Origin: Piscirickettsiaceae bacterium
GTDB taxonomy: Bacteria > Pseudomonadota > Gammaproteobacteria > PS1 > Pseudothioglobaceae
Assembly (NCBI GenBank): GCA_012963565.1
Contig: DTVJ01000351.1
Coordinates: forward strand, 1-15,576
Length of the DNA stretch: 15,576 bases
Direction: 5' to 3'
Shown here: in pieces, positions 8,207-14,886 of the stretch
How positions within the stretch are numbered: the first letter of the stretch is position 1
Layout: each line of letters starts with the position of its first letter
The notes under the pieces: model-generated
Told to the model about the DNA's origin: nothing
The model's input: the letters and a program-made list of their open reading frames with translations, nothing else
The model's database searches: none
Position numbers and translations under genes: made by a program

Positions 8207-9961
8207 TTAGTCTTTTTCTGGCAAGCTAACCTTAACGCTCAATTCTCTCAATACTTTTCTTGGTACACTAGCTGGGGCATCAGTTAATAGGCAAGCAGCA
8301 GTTTGAGTTTTAGGGAATGCAATCACCTCACGAATAGAATCAGTACCAGTCATGATCATCACCAAACGATCTAGTCCAAAAGCCATACCACCATGAGGAG
8401 GGCAGCCGTACTCTAATGCATTGAGTAAGAAGCCAAATTTGTCTTGTGCTTCTTCGTCAGAAATACCTAAGAGTCTTAAAACAGTTTGTTGCATTTCAAC
8501 TTGGTGAATACGAATTGAGCCGCCACCAACTTCAGAACCATTAATAACTAAGTCATAAGCACGAGATAGTGCGGTATCTGCGGTATCTTCTAGTGTTTTT
8601 GCATCAACACTTGGCGCAGTAAATGGATGATGAATGGCACTAAGTGAGCCATTATCCTCAACATCAAACATTGGGAAGTCAATCACCCAAATTGGCGCCC
8701 ATTCAGATTCAAATAAATCTAAGTCTTTAGCCAATTGTTCGCGTAAATTACCCAAAGCTTCATTTACAATTTTAGTTTTGTCTGCACCGAAGAAAATAAT
8801 ATCACCCGTTTGTGCGCCGGTGAGTTCAATGACTTTGTTGGTCACTTCATCGCCTAAGAATTTCAAAATTGGTGATGCCGGACCGTCTTCATTCAGCTTG
8901 ATGTAAGCTAAGCCTTTAGCGCCATAAATGCTAACGTATTTGGTGTATTTATCAATATTTTTACGACTGATTGATGCACCACCTGGCACTCTAAGTGCGG
9001 CAACACGACTCTTCGCATCATTTGCAGGACCTGAGAATACTTTAAAATCAACCCCTTTCATCAGTTCATTCATATCTGTTATTTGCATAGAGATACGCAT
9101 ATCAGGACGATCAACACCATATAAATTCATTGCATCTGCATAAGTGATCACTGGGAATTCACTCGGTAGGTCAACATCAATCACTGACTTAAACATGCCT
9201 CGAGTCATTTCTTCCATCATTGCCATAATTTCATCTTCATTCATAAATGAAGATTCAACATCAAGCTGAGTGAATTCTGGTTGACGATCGGCACGTAAGT
9301 CTTCATCTCTGAAGCATTTCACGATTTGATAATAGCGCTCAAAACCTGACATCATCAGTAATTGCTTAAATAATTGAGGCGATTGTGGCAAGGCAAAAAA
9401 CTCGCCCGGGTGGGTGCGAGAAGGTACTAAATAATCACGTGCACCTTCAGGTGTGGCTTTAGTTAAAAATGGGGTTTCAATGTCCAGGAAATCGTTGTCG
9501 TCCATAAACTCACGCATATAGTGAGTGACTTTTGAACGTAAACGTAAACGTTTTTGCATCTCATCACGACGTAAGTCTAGATAACGATATTTAAGGCGTA
9601 CTTCTTCCGAAGTATCTGTTGAATCGATTTGGAATGGAATCGGTTTAGAGGTATTAAGAATTTCAATTTCATCAGCCACCACTTCAATCTCGCCGGTTGG
9701 GATTTTGGCATTTACCATGCCTTCTGCTCGAGCAATGACTTTACCAGTAATTTTTAATACAAATTCTGATCTAACGCCCTCAGAAATTTCAAAGGTTGAT
9801 TGATGTTCTGGGTTGATAACTACTTGTGCAATACCACGTTTATCACGCATGTCTAAAAAGATAACACCACCATGATCACGACGACGATTAACCCAGCCGC
9901 ATAATTCAACTGTTTGATCAATGTTGTCTTTGTTTAATTCGCCACAATAATGTGTTCTCAT
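8207..9961 (-). CDS. aspS: Aspartyl-tRNA synthetase, probably nondiscriminating (Asp/Asn)
   Basis: This 584-residue class IIb synthetase has an N-terminal OB-fold anticodon domain (about 1-105) and a catalytic core. Motif 2 is FRDEDLRADRQPEF at 217-230 and motif 3 is GMAFGLDRL at 525-533, with the bacterial GAD insert between. The frame is open to a start at 9991, but ATG 9961 is preferred: it gives the family start MRTHYCGEL, has AGGA 6 bases before it, and removes an overlap with the upstream gene. In the anticodon domain it has His30 and Gly81 where the discriminating E. coli enzyme has Leu30 and Lys81. His/Gly at these places is the pattern known from nondiscriminating AspRS such as that of Pseudomonas, which charges both tRNA-Asp and tRNA-Asn and works with GatCAB. 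The synthetase call is certain; the specificity is inferred. Confidence 0.98.
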   Translation of the reverse strand: MRTHYCGELNKDNIDQTVELCGWVNRRRDHGGVIFLDMRDKRGIAQVVINPEHQSTFEISEGVRSEFVLKITGKVIARAEGMVNAKIPTGEIEVVADEIEILNTSKPIPFQIDSTDTSEEVRLKYRYLDLRRDEMQKRLRLRSKVTHYMREFMDDNDFLDIETPFLTKATPEGARDYLVPSRTHPGEFFALPQSPQLFKQLLMMSGFERYYQIVKCFRDEDLRADRQPEFTQLDVESSFMNEDEIMAMMEEMTRGMFKSVIDVDLPSEFPVITYADAMNLYGVDRPDMRISMQITDMNELMKGVDFKVFSGPANDAKSRVAALRVPGGASISRKNIDKYTKYVSIYGAKGLAYIKLNEDGPASPILKFLGDEVTNKVIELTGAQTGDIIFFGADKTKIVNEALGNLREQLAKDLDLFESEWAPIWVIDFPMFDVEDNGSLSAIHHPFTAPSVDAKTLEDTADTALSRAYDLVINGSEVGGGSIRIHQVEMQQTVLRLLGISDEEAQDKFGFLLNALEYGCPPHGGMAFGLDRLVMIMTGTDSIREVIAFPKTQTAACLLTDAPASVPRKVLRELSVKVSLPEKD

Positions 9962-9974
9962 AGTTTGTCCTTTT

Positions 9975-10586
9975 TTAATTTGGCGCAACAACGCCGGTAG
10001 AAAGAATTAATTTAAATGCCTCATCAACACTCATGTCTAGTTCAATAACATCGTCTTTTGGCAACATAATGAAGAATCCAGAAGTTGGATTCGGGGTGGT
10101 TGGTACGTAAATATTGATGATGTCTTCGCCAATGATTTTTTCAACTTCACCACGGTATTTACCCGTTTGAAAAGCAATCGTCCACATACCTTTACGTGGA
10201 TACTCAACTAAAACTGCTTTTTTAAAACTATCACCAGAAGAACTTAAAACGGTATCTGAAAGTTGCTTAAGAGCTTTATAGATACCCCTAAAACCTGGGA
10301 TTTTATTTAGTAGCCTTTCCCATAGCTCAACTAGCTTTCGGCCGATAAAATTGCTTACCAAAGCACCAGTTATAATAATTACCAGTAAGACCCACAAGAT
10401 ACCAGAGCCAGGGATTGTGCCGCCTAAGTTGAATAAAGATTCAGGTAAGTATTCTGGTGGAACGATGTCATTAACCAGTTCTAAAAAGAACTTGATAACA
10501 ACAATACTCAACCCTAATGGAATCCAAAAAAGTAAGCCAGAAATAAAATAGTTTCTTAGGTTTTTCAACGGTGAGAAATTAAACAA
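9975..10586 (-). CDS. DUF502 family inner-membrane protein
   Basis: The product (203 residues) is a DUF502 protein, a widespread family of small membrane proteins without assigned function. Two hydrophobic segments are visible, about residues 14-36 and 62-82, each long enough to span the membrane. A soluble C-terminal part of about 115 residues carries the family-typical VPTTPNPTSGFF at 161-172. No ATG or GTG start exists in frame: the frame is closed by the map stop at 10623-10625, leaving TTG at 10586 or TTG at 10568. The latter would give MKNLRNYFISG, closer to how relatives begin, but neither has a Shine-Dalgarno. It sits 36 bases after map and 13 before aspS, so it is probably co-transcribed with both. 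The family call is firm; the start is uncertain and the function unknown. Confidence 0.9.
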   Translation of the reverse strand: MFNFSPLKNLRNYFISGLLFWIPLGLSIVVIKFFLELVNDIVPPEYLPESLFNLGGTIPGSGILWVLLVIIITGALVSNFIGRKLVELWERLLNKIPGFRGIYKALKQLSDTVLSSSGDSFKKAVLVEYPRKGMWTIAFQTGKYRGEVEKIIGEDIINIYVPTTPNPTSGFFIMLPKDDVIELDMSVDEAFKLILSTGVVAPN

Positions 10587-10596
10587 TAAAATCGAT

Positions 10597-10605
10597 ATTT
10601 TAGCA
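10597..10605 (-). promoter_or_regulatory. Possible extended -10 promoter element before the DUF502 gene
   Basis: On the minus strand the gap between map and the DUF502 gene contains TGCTAAAAT, a TGn extension joined to a -10 box matching 5 of 6 positions. No convincing -35 lies 16-18 bases upstream. Transcription would start close to 10590, nearly at the TTG proposed as the start of the DUF502 gene, which would suit the internal TTG at 10568 better. Weak evidence. Confidence 0.25.
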
Positions 10606-10614
10606 TAGTCACAG

Positions 10615-10630
10615 CGGTATTTTTATACCG
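10615..10630. repeat. Perfect inverted repeat at the map stop codon
   Basis: CGGTAT and ATACCG flank a four-base spacer (TTTT on plus, AAAA on minus), a perfect 6-base-arm palindrome spanning the last two map codons, the stop and the first bases of the gap. In the operon's RNA it would form a small hairpin without a following U-tract, so it is more likely an mRNA processing or stability element, or chance, than a terminator. Confidence 0.4.
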
Positions 10631-11399
10631 ACTCTTCATCTCGAAGCGTAAGTATTTCATAGCCATTTTCTGTTACTAAAATCGTATGCTCCCATTGTGC
10701 AGAAAGTGAGCGATCTTTAGTGGTGACTGTCCAGCCATCTACTTTAGAGGTAGCTACTTCATAGCTGCCAAGGTTGATCATAGGCTCAATGGTGAAAGTC
10801 ATCCCTGATTCAAGAATAGGACTGTTAGCTATTTGGCCATCATCATAATGAATCACTTGAGGTTCAGTGTGGAAATCAAGTCCAATACCATGACCGCAAT
10901 AATCACGTACCACAGAACAGTTATTTTTGATAGCATACATACCAATTGCTTTGCCAACCTCACCTAGATGAACACCAGGTTTAACTTGATCAATGCCAAT
11001 ATACATGCACTCTTGTGCAATTCTGCAAATACGCTGCGCTTTGATACTAGATTTACCAATGATAAACATCTTTGAGGTGTCACCATGGTAGCCATCTTTG
11101 ATAATGGTAGTATCAATGTTAACAATATCACCTTTTTTAAGCAGTTTTTCACCCGGAATACCGTGACACACCACATTATTAATACTGGTGCAAATGGATT
11201 TTGGAAAGCCGTGATAGTTCAATGGTGCGGGAATAGCGTCCTGAACATTGACAATATAATCATGACAGAGCTTGTCTAATTTATCAGTGCTTACACCAGC
11301 TTTTACATGAGGCGTAATCATATCAAGCACATCTGCTGCTAGGCGACCAGCAATACGCATTTTTTCTATTTCATCAGCCGACTTTATTACGATAGCCAT
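10623..11399 (-). CDS. map: Methionine aminopeptidase, type I
   Basis: Map removes the initiator methionine from nascent proteins at the ribosome. The 258-residue sequence (E. coli 264) has the pita-bread fold with all five metal ligands in place: Asp96 (NIDTT), Asp107 (HGDTSK), His170 (CGHGIG), Glu205 (IEPM) and Glu237 (WEHT). The substrate-site His79 in VCHG is also present. There is no type-II insert and no N-terminal zinc-finger extension, so it is the plain bacterial type Ia. It lies 4 bases after htpX; only a weak GAG lies before its ATG, so co-transcription and probable translational coupling with htpX are inferred. In many bacteria map precedes glnD or follows secY/adk, so this position behind htpX is a local arrangement. 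Confidence 0.97.
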   Translation of the reverse strand: MAIVIKSADEIEKMRIAGRLAADVLDMITPHVKAGVSTDKLDKLCHDYIVNVQDAIPAPLNYHGFPKSICTSINNVVCHGIPGEKLLKKGDIVNIDTTIIKDGYHGDTSKMFIIGKSSIKAQRICRIAQECMYIGIDQVKPGVHLGEVGKAIGMYAIKNNCSVVRDYCGHGIGLDFHTEPQVIHYDDGQIANSPILESGMTFTIEPMINLGSYEVATSKVDGWTVTTKDRSLSAQWEHTILVTENGYEILTLRDEESV

Positions 11400-11403
11400 T
11401 AGT

Positions 11404-12297
11404 TTAGGCTCTATTCATTGCGCGTTTTTCTAACGCTTCAATTCTATCTTCTAAGAGTGGGTGTGAAGACCATAGATGCATAAAACCTTTTTTTGGTTTT
11501 TCACCAATACCAAAAGCTGCTAATTGTTCGGGTAGGGCTTCTGGCTCTCTTTGTGCTAAGCGTTTTAGGGCATTAATCATATTTTGATGACCTGCTAAAT
11601 CCGCACCACCTGTGTCAGCCACAAATTCACGTTTTCTAGAAAAATACATCACAATAACTGAGGCAAGAATAGAAAGAATAATTTGTGTAAAAATGACGGT
11701 AATGAAATAACCAATACCATAACCACGCTGATTTTTCAAAATAACACGATCAACAATGTGACCAATGATACGAGATAAGAACACCACAAAAGTATTAACT
11801 ACGCCTTGTATTAGCGTTAAGGTTACCATATCGCCATTTGCCACATGACTCATTTCATGACCTACTACCGCTTCAATTTCCCCTTGTGTCATTGAGTCCA
11901 ATAGGCCTGAAGACACTGCCACCAACGCACTATTTTTGCTCATGCCTGTGGCAAAGGCATTCATCTGTGGTGACGGGAAAATTGCCACCTCTGGCATCTT
12001 AATGCCAACAATTTTTGCTTGTTTTTCTACAGTTTCAATTAACCACTTTTCTACATTATTAGCGGGTGATTTAATCACCACAGCGTTAGTCAAACGCTTG
12101 GCCATCCACTTAGAAATTGCCAGTGATATAAATGCACCACCAAAGCCCACGACACCAGAGAATATAACTAGCGCTTGTACATTTAAGTCTGATCCGTTTT
12201 GCTGTAATAAACTATCAACACCTAGGATACTTAGGGTGATACTTAAAACCACCATTATGGCAATGTTGGTCATTAAAAATAAAAAGATACGTTTCAT
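11404..12297 (-). CDS. htpX: Membrane protease HtpX (M48B)
   Basis: HtpX is an inner-membrane zinc protease that degrades misfolded membrane proteins, complementing FtsH. The 297 residues show the family layout. Two N-terminal membrane segments lie at about 4-26 and 40-62. The HEMSH zinc site is at 147-151, and two further hydrophobic segments lie at about 158-182 and 195-220. The third ligand is Glu224 in REFVAD, and the family's SSHPLLEDRI is at 277-286. A good ribosome site (AAGGA, 6 bases before the ATG) fixes the start. A sigma-32-like promoter lies just upstream, which fits the heat-shock control known for htpX in E. coli. It is the first gene of the eight-gene minus-strand block. Everything needed for activity appears present. 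Confidence 0.97.
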   Translation of the reverse strand: MKRIFLFLMTNIAIMVVLSITLSILGVDSLLQQNGSDLNVQALVIFSGVVGFGGAFISLAISKWMAKRLTNAVVIKSPANNVEKWLIETVEKQAKIVGIKMPEVAIFPSPQMNAFATGMSKNSALVAVSSGLLDSMTQGEIEAVVGHEMSHVANGDMVTLTLIQGVVNTFVVFLSRIIGHIVDRVILKNQRGYGIGYFITVIFTQIILSILASVIVMYFSRKREFVADTGGADLAGHQNMINALKRLAQREPEALPEQLAAFGIGEKPKKGFMHLWSSHPLLEDRIEALEKRAMNRA

Positions 12298-12329
12298 GTG
12301 ATTTCCTTATTAATCAATCAATGATGAAT

Positions 12330-12358
12330 AGATGGGTACATTATCTTATAGATTCAAC
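12330..12358 (-). promoter_or_regulatory. Sigma-32 (heat-shock) type promoter for htpX
   Basis: On the minus strand GTTGAAT (12352-12358) is followed after 14 bases by ACCCATCT (12330-12337). The heat-shock consensus is CTTGAAA, 13-17 bases, CCCCATnT. The match is 5 of 7 in the -35 and 6 of 7 defined positions in the -10, with correct spacing. The transcript would start about 25 bases before the htpX ATG, just ahead of its ribosome site. Known RpoH control of htpX in relatives supports it. Confidence 0.6.
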
Positions 12359-12369
12359 CCTATTGGGTT
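12356..12369. repeat. Short inverted repeat between htpX and the lipoprotein gene
   Basis: AACCC-TATT-GGGTT is a perfect 5-base-arm inverted repeat. It overlaps the upstream edge of the htpX heat-shock -35 element and ends 3 bases before the ATG of the divergent lipoprotein gene, so it could be an operator or could fold over that gene's start region. It is short enough to be chance. Confidence 0.3.
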
Positions 12370-12372
12370 ACA

Positions 12373-12597
12373 ATGAACTCGATGATTAAATATTTACTAT
12401 TATTGGTCTTATTGTTTGCTAGTTGTGAAGATCGGTTATCTGGTCAGAACAGTCCAATAAAAGATACCAACACATCAACCACAAGCAAACATCCTCATCC
12501 AATGGAAGAGAAGCCACCACTCTGTGAAAATCTCTCTGTAACCGAGTGTTTAGATGCAATCATCCCTTATTTTTATGATCGCGATGTTTGTCAATAA
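12373..12597 (+). CDS. Predicted small lipoprotein, function unknown
   Basis: The 74-residue product begins with a hydrophobic lipoprotein signal (MIKYLLLLVLLFASC) with a lipobox FASC that places the lipidated cysteine at residue 18. The mature part is only 57 residues, polar and Ser/Thr/Pro-rich at first (about 22-48). It ends in a segment with three cysteines (51, 59, 73) that could form a disulfide in the periplasm. Residue +2 after the cysteine is Glu, followed by Asp; whether this keeps it in the inner membrane is unclear. ATG 12382, three codons on, is an alternative start, and neither start has a strong Shine-Dalgarno. It diverges from htpX and its stop is 3 bases from that of the convergent pseudouridine synthase gene. 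I do not recognise a family. The lipoprotein signal makes a real gene likely. Confidence 0.65.
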   Translation: MNSMIKYLLLLVLLFASCEDRLSGQNSPIKDTNTSTTSKHPHPMEEKPPLCENLSVTECLDAIIPYFYDRDVCQ

Positions 12598-12600
12598 ACG

Positions 12601-13458
12601 TTAATTTAGACTAATTTTTTGCTCGTCTGTTAATTCAATATCAATTTTTTCTTTATTAATAGGGCATATAAATTTTAAGCGCATGGCCTGTAACTGTAAA
12701 TTTTCTGGGTAGTCTTTTTTAGCTTTACCATAAAGTCTATCGCCGATAATAGGGTAGTCAAAACTACTTAAGTGTTTTCTAATTTGATGCTTCCTACCTG
12801 TCTCGATATCAACCCTCAATAGCGATCTAGTTTCATTGAAATTTAATAATGTTGCATGACTAATAGCATCTTTTCCGTCAATCTTTTTACTTAGCGTAAT
12901 TGTATCTTCAGGAAATTCCCCCTCAACAATAGCTATATAAGTTTTTTTAATACTTCGGCTAGAGAATAGATCAGATAATTCACGTGCTGCATTCTTGGTA
13001 TGCGCAATTATCATTAATCCACTGGTGGCACGATCAAGCCGATGGACTAAAAAAGTTGATCGATTTAGTGATTTTTCCACTAATCTTGTTAGTGAACAAT
13101 GATCACCCCATTTAGAGCCGTGAGAAAACACACCAGCTGGCTTAAACCAAATACTATAATCTGTTTTATCGAGTAACAATTCAGGTTCTAGTGGCACCGA
13201 AGACAATATCTTCTCATTGTAATAAATAAAAACTTCGTTACCAACTTTAAGTGGCTTTTTAACTCTGCGCACTCTATTGATTTTTTTACCACTTTTCAAC
13301 CAAACACAACCTTTATCAAGTGCTGACTTAAGCACTTGTTTAGAGAGTGAAGTTATTTCCACTAAAGCATCAATTAACAATTGTTGATTGTTTTGAATGG
13401 TAATTTTTTTCTCAATAATGCCATGCATAATTTTTATTTTAACTAAAATATTATTCAT
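12601..13458 (-). CDS. RluA-family RNA pseudouridine synthase
   Basis: The 285-residue protein is an RluA-family pseudouridine synthase acting on rRNA or tRNA. An S4-like RNA-binding region lies at about 25-80. The catalytic domain contains HRLDRATSG at 139-147 with catalytic Asp142. The family's GRKHQIRKHL (usual GRxHQIRxH) is at 221-230 and GDRLYG at 239-244. It cannot be assigned to RluA, RluC, RluD or TruC from motifs alone. The first ATG (13458) shares the palindrome CATG with the hslO start on the other strand. ATG 13428 (residue 11, MHGIIEKK) is an equally plausible start, and neither has a Shine-Dalgarno. Upstream sequence is extremely AT-rich. The gene converges with the small lipoprotein gene. 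The family call is firm; the target site is unknown. Confidence 0.92.
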   Translation of the reverse strand: MNNILVKIKIMHGIIEKKITIQNNQQLLIDALVEITSLSKQVLKSALDKGCVWLKSGKKINRVRRVKKPLKVGNEVFIYYNEKILSSVPLEPELLLDKTDYSIWFKPAGVFSHGSKWGDHCSLTRLVEKSLNRSTFLVHRLDRATSGLMIIAHTKNAARELSDLFSSRSIKKTYIAIVEGEFPEDTITLSKKIDGKDAISHATLLNFNETRSLLRVDIETGRKHQIRKHLSSFDYPIIGDRLYGKAKKDYPENLQLQAMRLKFICPINKEKIDIELTDEQKISLN

Positions 13459-14299
13459 GAATAGTATTAGAAGATTTTTATTTAAAGAGCTGGATATTCG
13501 TGGTCAGCATTTATCAATTAATAGCTCCTGGCAGCAGATGATTGAGAATCGTGGCTATAGTAAATTAGTTAGGCAATTATTTGGCGAACTAAGTGCTCTA
13601 GCAATTATGCTTGCCAACGGTATGAAGCACAAAGGTAAACTTACCATGCAAATTCAAGGTGATGGGATTGTTAGTTTGTTATTAGTGGAAGTCACACATG
13701 ATTTAAAAATGCGCGGAATGGTAAGATCTAACAGATCTATTGATAGTTCTGTAGATCTTGACAAAGTATTAGGTAAAGGTCAGATTGTAGCAACTTTGTA
13801 TAATTCACAAACTGAAAAAAGTTTTCAATCATTAGTACCTAGAAATCCAGAAGGATTGATTAAAACATTTGAGGATTATTTCTCCCAATCAGAGCAGCTA
13901 TCATCTAAGCTATGGATTTCATCAACCAAGAATAATTTATCTGCTGTTCTAATCCAAAAATTACCAGATAGCAAGTACAAACATGAGGATGATTGGGGTA
14001 GGGTGATATCACTAGCCAACACCATCACCGATCAAGAATTGTGTGAACTTTCAGCAGAGTCATTGCTATTTCGATTATTTAACGAAGAAATCATTGAACT
14101 ATTTCCGGCTGAAGAAGTTTACTACGAGTGCCCCCAAGAGCAAGAAAAATTTGAAAAAATCATTTTTGATCTGGGAGAGCAAGACGCTAGAGATTTATTA
14201 AAAGAACGGGGTGAAATCACAATACATAATGAAATATGCGATACCCATGTTTTTTTTAGTGAGGAAGATTTAGATCGTATTTTTGCAACAAGAAAATAG
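13457..14299 (+). CDS. hslO: Hsp33 chaperonin with incomplete redox switch
   Basis: The 280-residue protein aligns along its whole length with Hsp33 (E. coli 292), a cytoplasmic holdase switched on by oxidation of a C-terminal Zn(Cys)4 centre. The N-terminal domain is typical: RFLFKELDIRG (6-16), LSALAIMLANGMKHKGKLTMQIQGDG (45-70). The linker and switch regions are in register. However, where E. coli has CTC and CDYC, this protein has CPQ (Cys225, Gln227) and NEIC (Asn258, Cys261). One cysteine of each pair is lost, so tetracysteine zinc binding is not possible; a simple Cys225-Cys261 disulfide remains conceivable. The frame is intact and in register around both sites, which argues against a frameshift. 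The start is ATG 13457; an upstream ATG at 13397 would add 20 AT-rich-encoded residues absent from relatives. There is no Shine-Dalgarno; a TAAAAT at 13444-13449 would place transcription almost at the ATG. Confidence 0.93.
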   Translation: MNSIRRFLFKELDIRGQHLSINSSWQQMIENRGYSKLVRQLFGELSALAIMLANGMKHKGKLTMQIQGDGIVSLLLVEVTHDLKMRGMVRSNRSIDSSVDLDKVLGKGQIVATLYNSQTEKSFQSLVPRNPEGLIKTFEDYFSQSEQLSSKLWISSTKNNLSAVLIQKLPDSKYKHEDDWGRVISLANTITDQELCELSAESLLFRLFNEEIIELFPAEEVYYECPQEQEKFEKIIFDLGEQDARDLLKERGEITIHNEICDTHVFFSEEDLDRIFATRK

Positions 14300-14339
14300 T
14301 AATTTTTAAAACATATTATTTAGTTCTTATACCAATTTA

Positions 14340-14357
14340 TTACAAAAATAATTGTAA
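14340..14357. repeat. Small inverted repeat downstream of hslO
   Basis: TTACAA-AAATAA-TTGTAA is a perfect 6-base-arm inverted repeat in the 239-base spacer between hslO and the secreted-protein gene. The stem is AT-rich and has no U-tract after it, so a terminator role for hslO is doubtful. Confidence 0.3.
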
Positions 14358-14382
14358 CTAATGAGTTTAAGAATAGCTCAAC

Positions 14383-14411
14383 TTGCAATCTTTATATTTA
14401 AGGGGTATAGT
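14383..14411 (+). promoter_or_regulatory. Candidate promoter for the small secreted-protein gene
   Basis: TTGCAA (14383-14388) and TATAGT (14406-14411) are 17 bases apart and match sigma-70 boxes at 4 of 6 and 5 of 6 positions. The transcript would start near 14418, giving a leader of about 120 bases before the ATG at 14539. The spacer and -10 are overlapped by the inverted repeat listed next, which suggests a regulated promoter. Confidence 0.45.
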
Positions 14412-14418
14412 CCTTAAA
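14397..14418. promoter_or_regulatory. Inverted repeat around the -10 box, possible operator
   Basis: TTTAAGG (14397-14403) and CCTTAAA (14412-14418) form a perfect 7-base-arm inverted repeat with an 8-base spacer holding the TATAGT -10 box. A dimeric repressor bound here would block the promoter. The same bases could instead be the inner helix of a folded RNA if transcription starts further upstream. Seen directly in sequence; function inferred. Confidence 0.35.
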
Positions 14419-14487
14419 CAATTGATTGAAGAAAAATCTATAAAGCCTTTCTGATTGCAATAAGTTTTTTCATGAAATAAAAAACTA

Positions 14488-14504
14488 TTTCAATCTCATT
14501 GAAA
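14488..14504. repeat. Inverted repeat in the leader of the secreted-protein gene
   Basis: TTTCAA-TCTCA-TTGAAA is a perfect 6-base-arm inverted repeat 34 bases before the ATG at 14539. Just upstream, at 14468-14477, is the palindrome TTTCATGAAA. Both lie in the predicted leader and could be small RNA hairpins or protein sites. The arms are short and AT-rich. Confidence 0.3.
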
Positions 14505-14538
14505 CATGGTTGTTTTTGTAACTTTATGGGGAAAGCGT

Positions 14539-14844
14539 ATGTTAAAGATTATAAAGTTGGTACTAGTTGTTGTTAATTTGTTATTAGTTTCTGTTGTTAA
14601 TGCGGGGGTAGAATTAGGGACGAATAAAATCTTTGGAGATGATCTGCGTTCCCAATCTTTCGTTGTAACGGAATTAAAGTTAAATGATAATTTTGATGCA
14701 TTTGTCTTGGTCTTAAATGGCGGAATATCGAGAAAAATCGATATTATTGCTCATGATGATGCAGTTATTGATCTTGGTTTAGATGCAGACTTAATTAAAT
14801 CTAATTCCTTAGGCATTAAATCTTCTATTACAGTTAGTTTTTAG
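14539..14844 (+). CDS. Small predicted secreted/periplasmic protein, function unknown
   Basis: The 101-residue product starts with a clear Sec signal peptide: Lys3/Lys6, a hydrophobic core LVLVVVNLLLVSVV, and a likely cut after VNA (residue 22). The mature part is about 79 residues, with no cysteine, acidic overall, and alternating hydrophobic stretches (FVVTELKL, FDAFVLVLNGG, KIDIIAHDDAVIDLGL) that suggest beta strands. I do not recognise a family. ATG 14539 is chosen because GGGGAAAG lies just before it and the signal peptide begins there; an upstream in-frame ATG at 14506 would add 11 residues with no ribosome site. The gene has a candidate promoter with a possible operator, a long leader, and a strong terminator 43 bases after the stop, so it is probably a single-gene, separately regulated unit. 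Confidence 0.7.
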   Translation: MLKIIKLVLVVVNLLLVSVVNAGVELGTNKIFGDDLRSQSFVVTELKLNDNFDAFVLVLNGGISRKIDIIAHDDAVIDLGLDADLIKSNSLGIKSSITVSF

Positions 14845-14886
14845 TAATTTGTTAGAGTTTTACGCATTTGCAGTCTGAAGTGTATG

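Noticed and set aside
9962..9991. Ten-residue longer AspRS starting at 9991
   Set aside because: It would overlap the DUF502 gene. ATG 9961 has AGGA at good spacing and gives the conserved start MRTHYCGEL.
13397..13456. N-terminal extension of Hsp33 starting at ATG 13397
   Set aside because: The extra 20 residues are encoded by very AT-rich sequence, have no ribosome site and no counterpart in Hsp33; the family start aligns with ATG 13457.
14124..14245. Frameshift as the cause of the missing Hsp33 cysteines
   Set aside because: The residues before, between and after both motifs stay in register with the family in a single frame, so point changes explain the loss better.
14361..14417. 18-codon plus-strand ORF (MSLRIAQL...)
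   Set aside because: It has no ribosome site and lies across the candidate promoter and inverted repeats.
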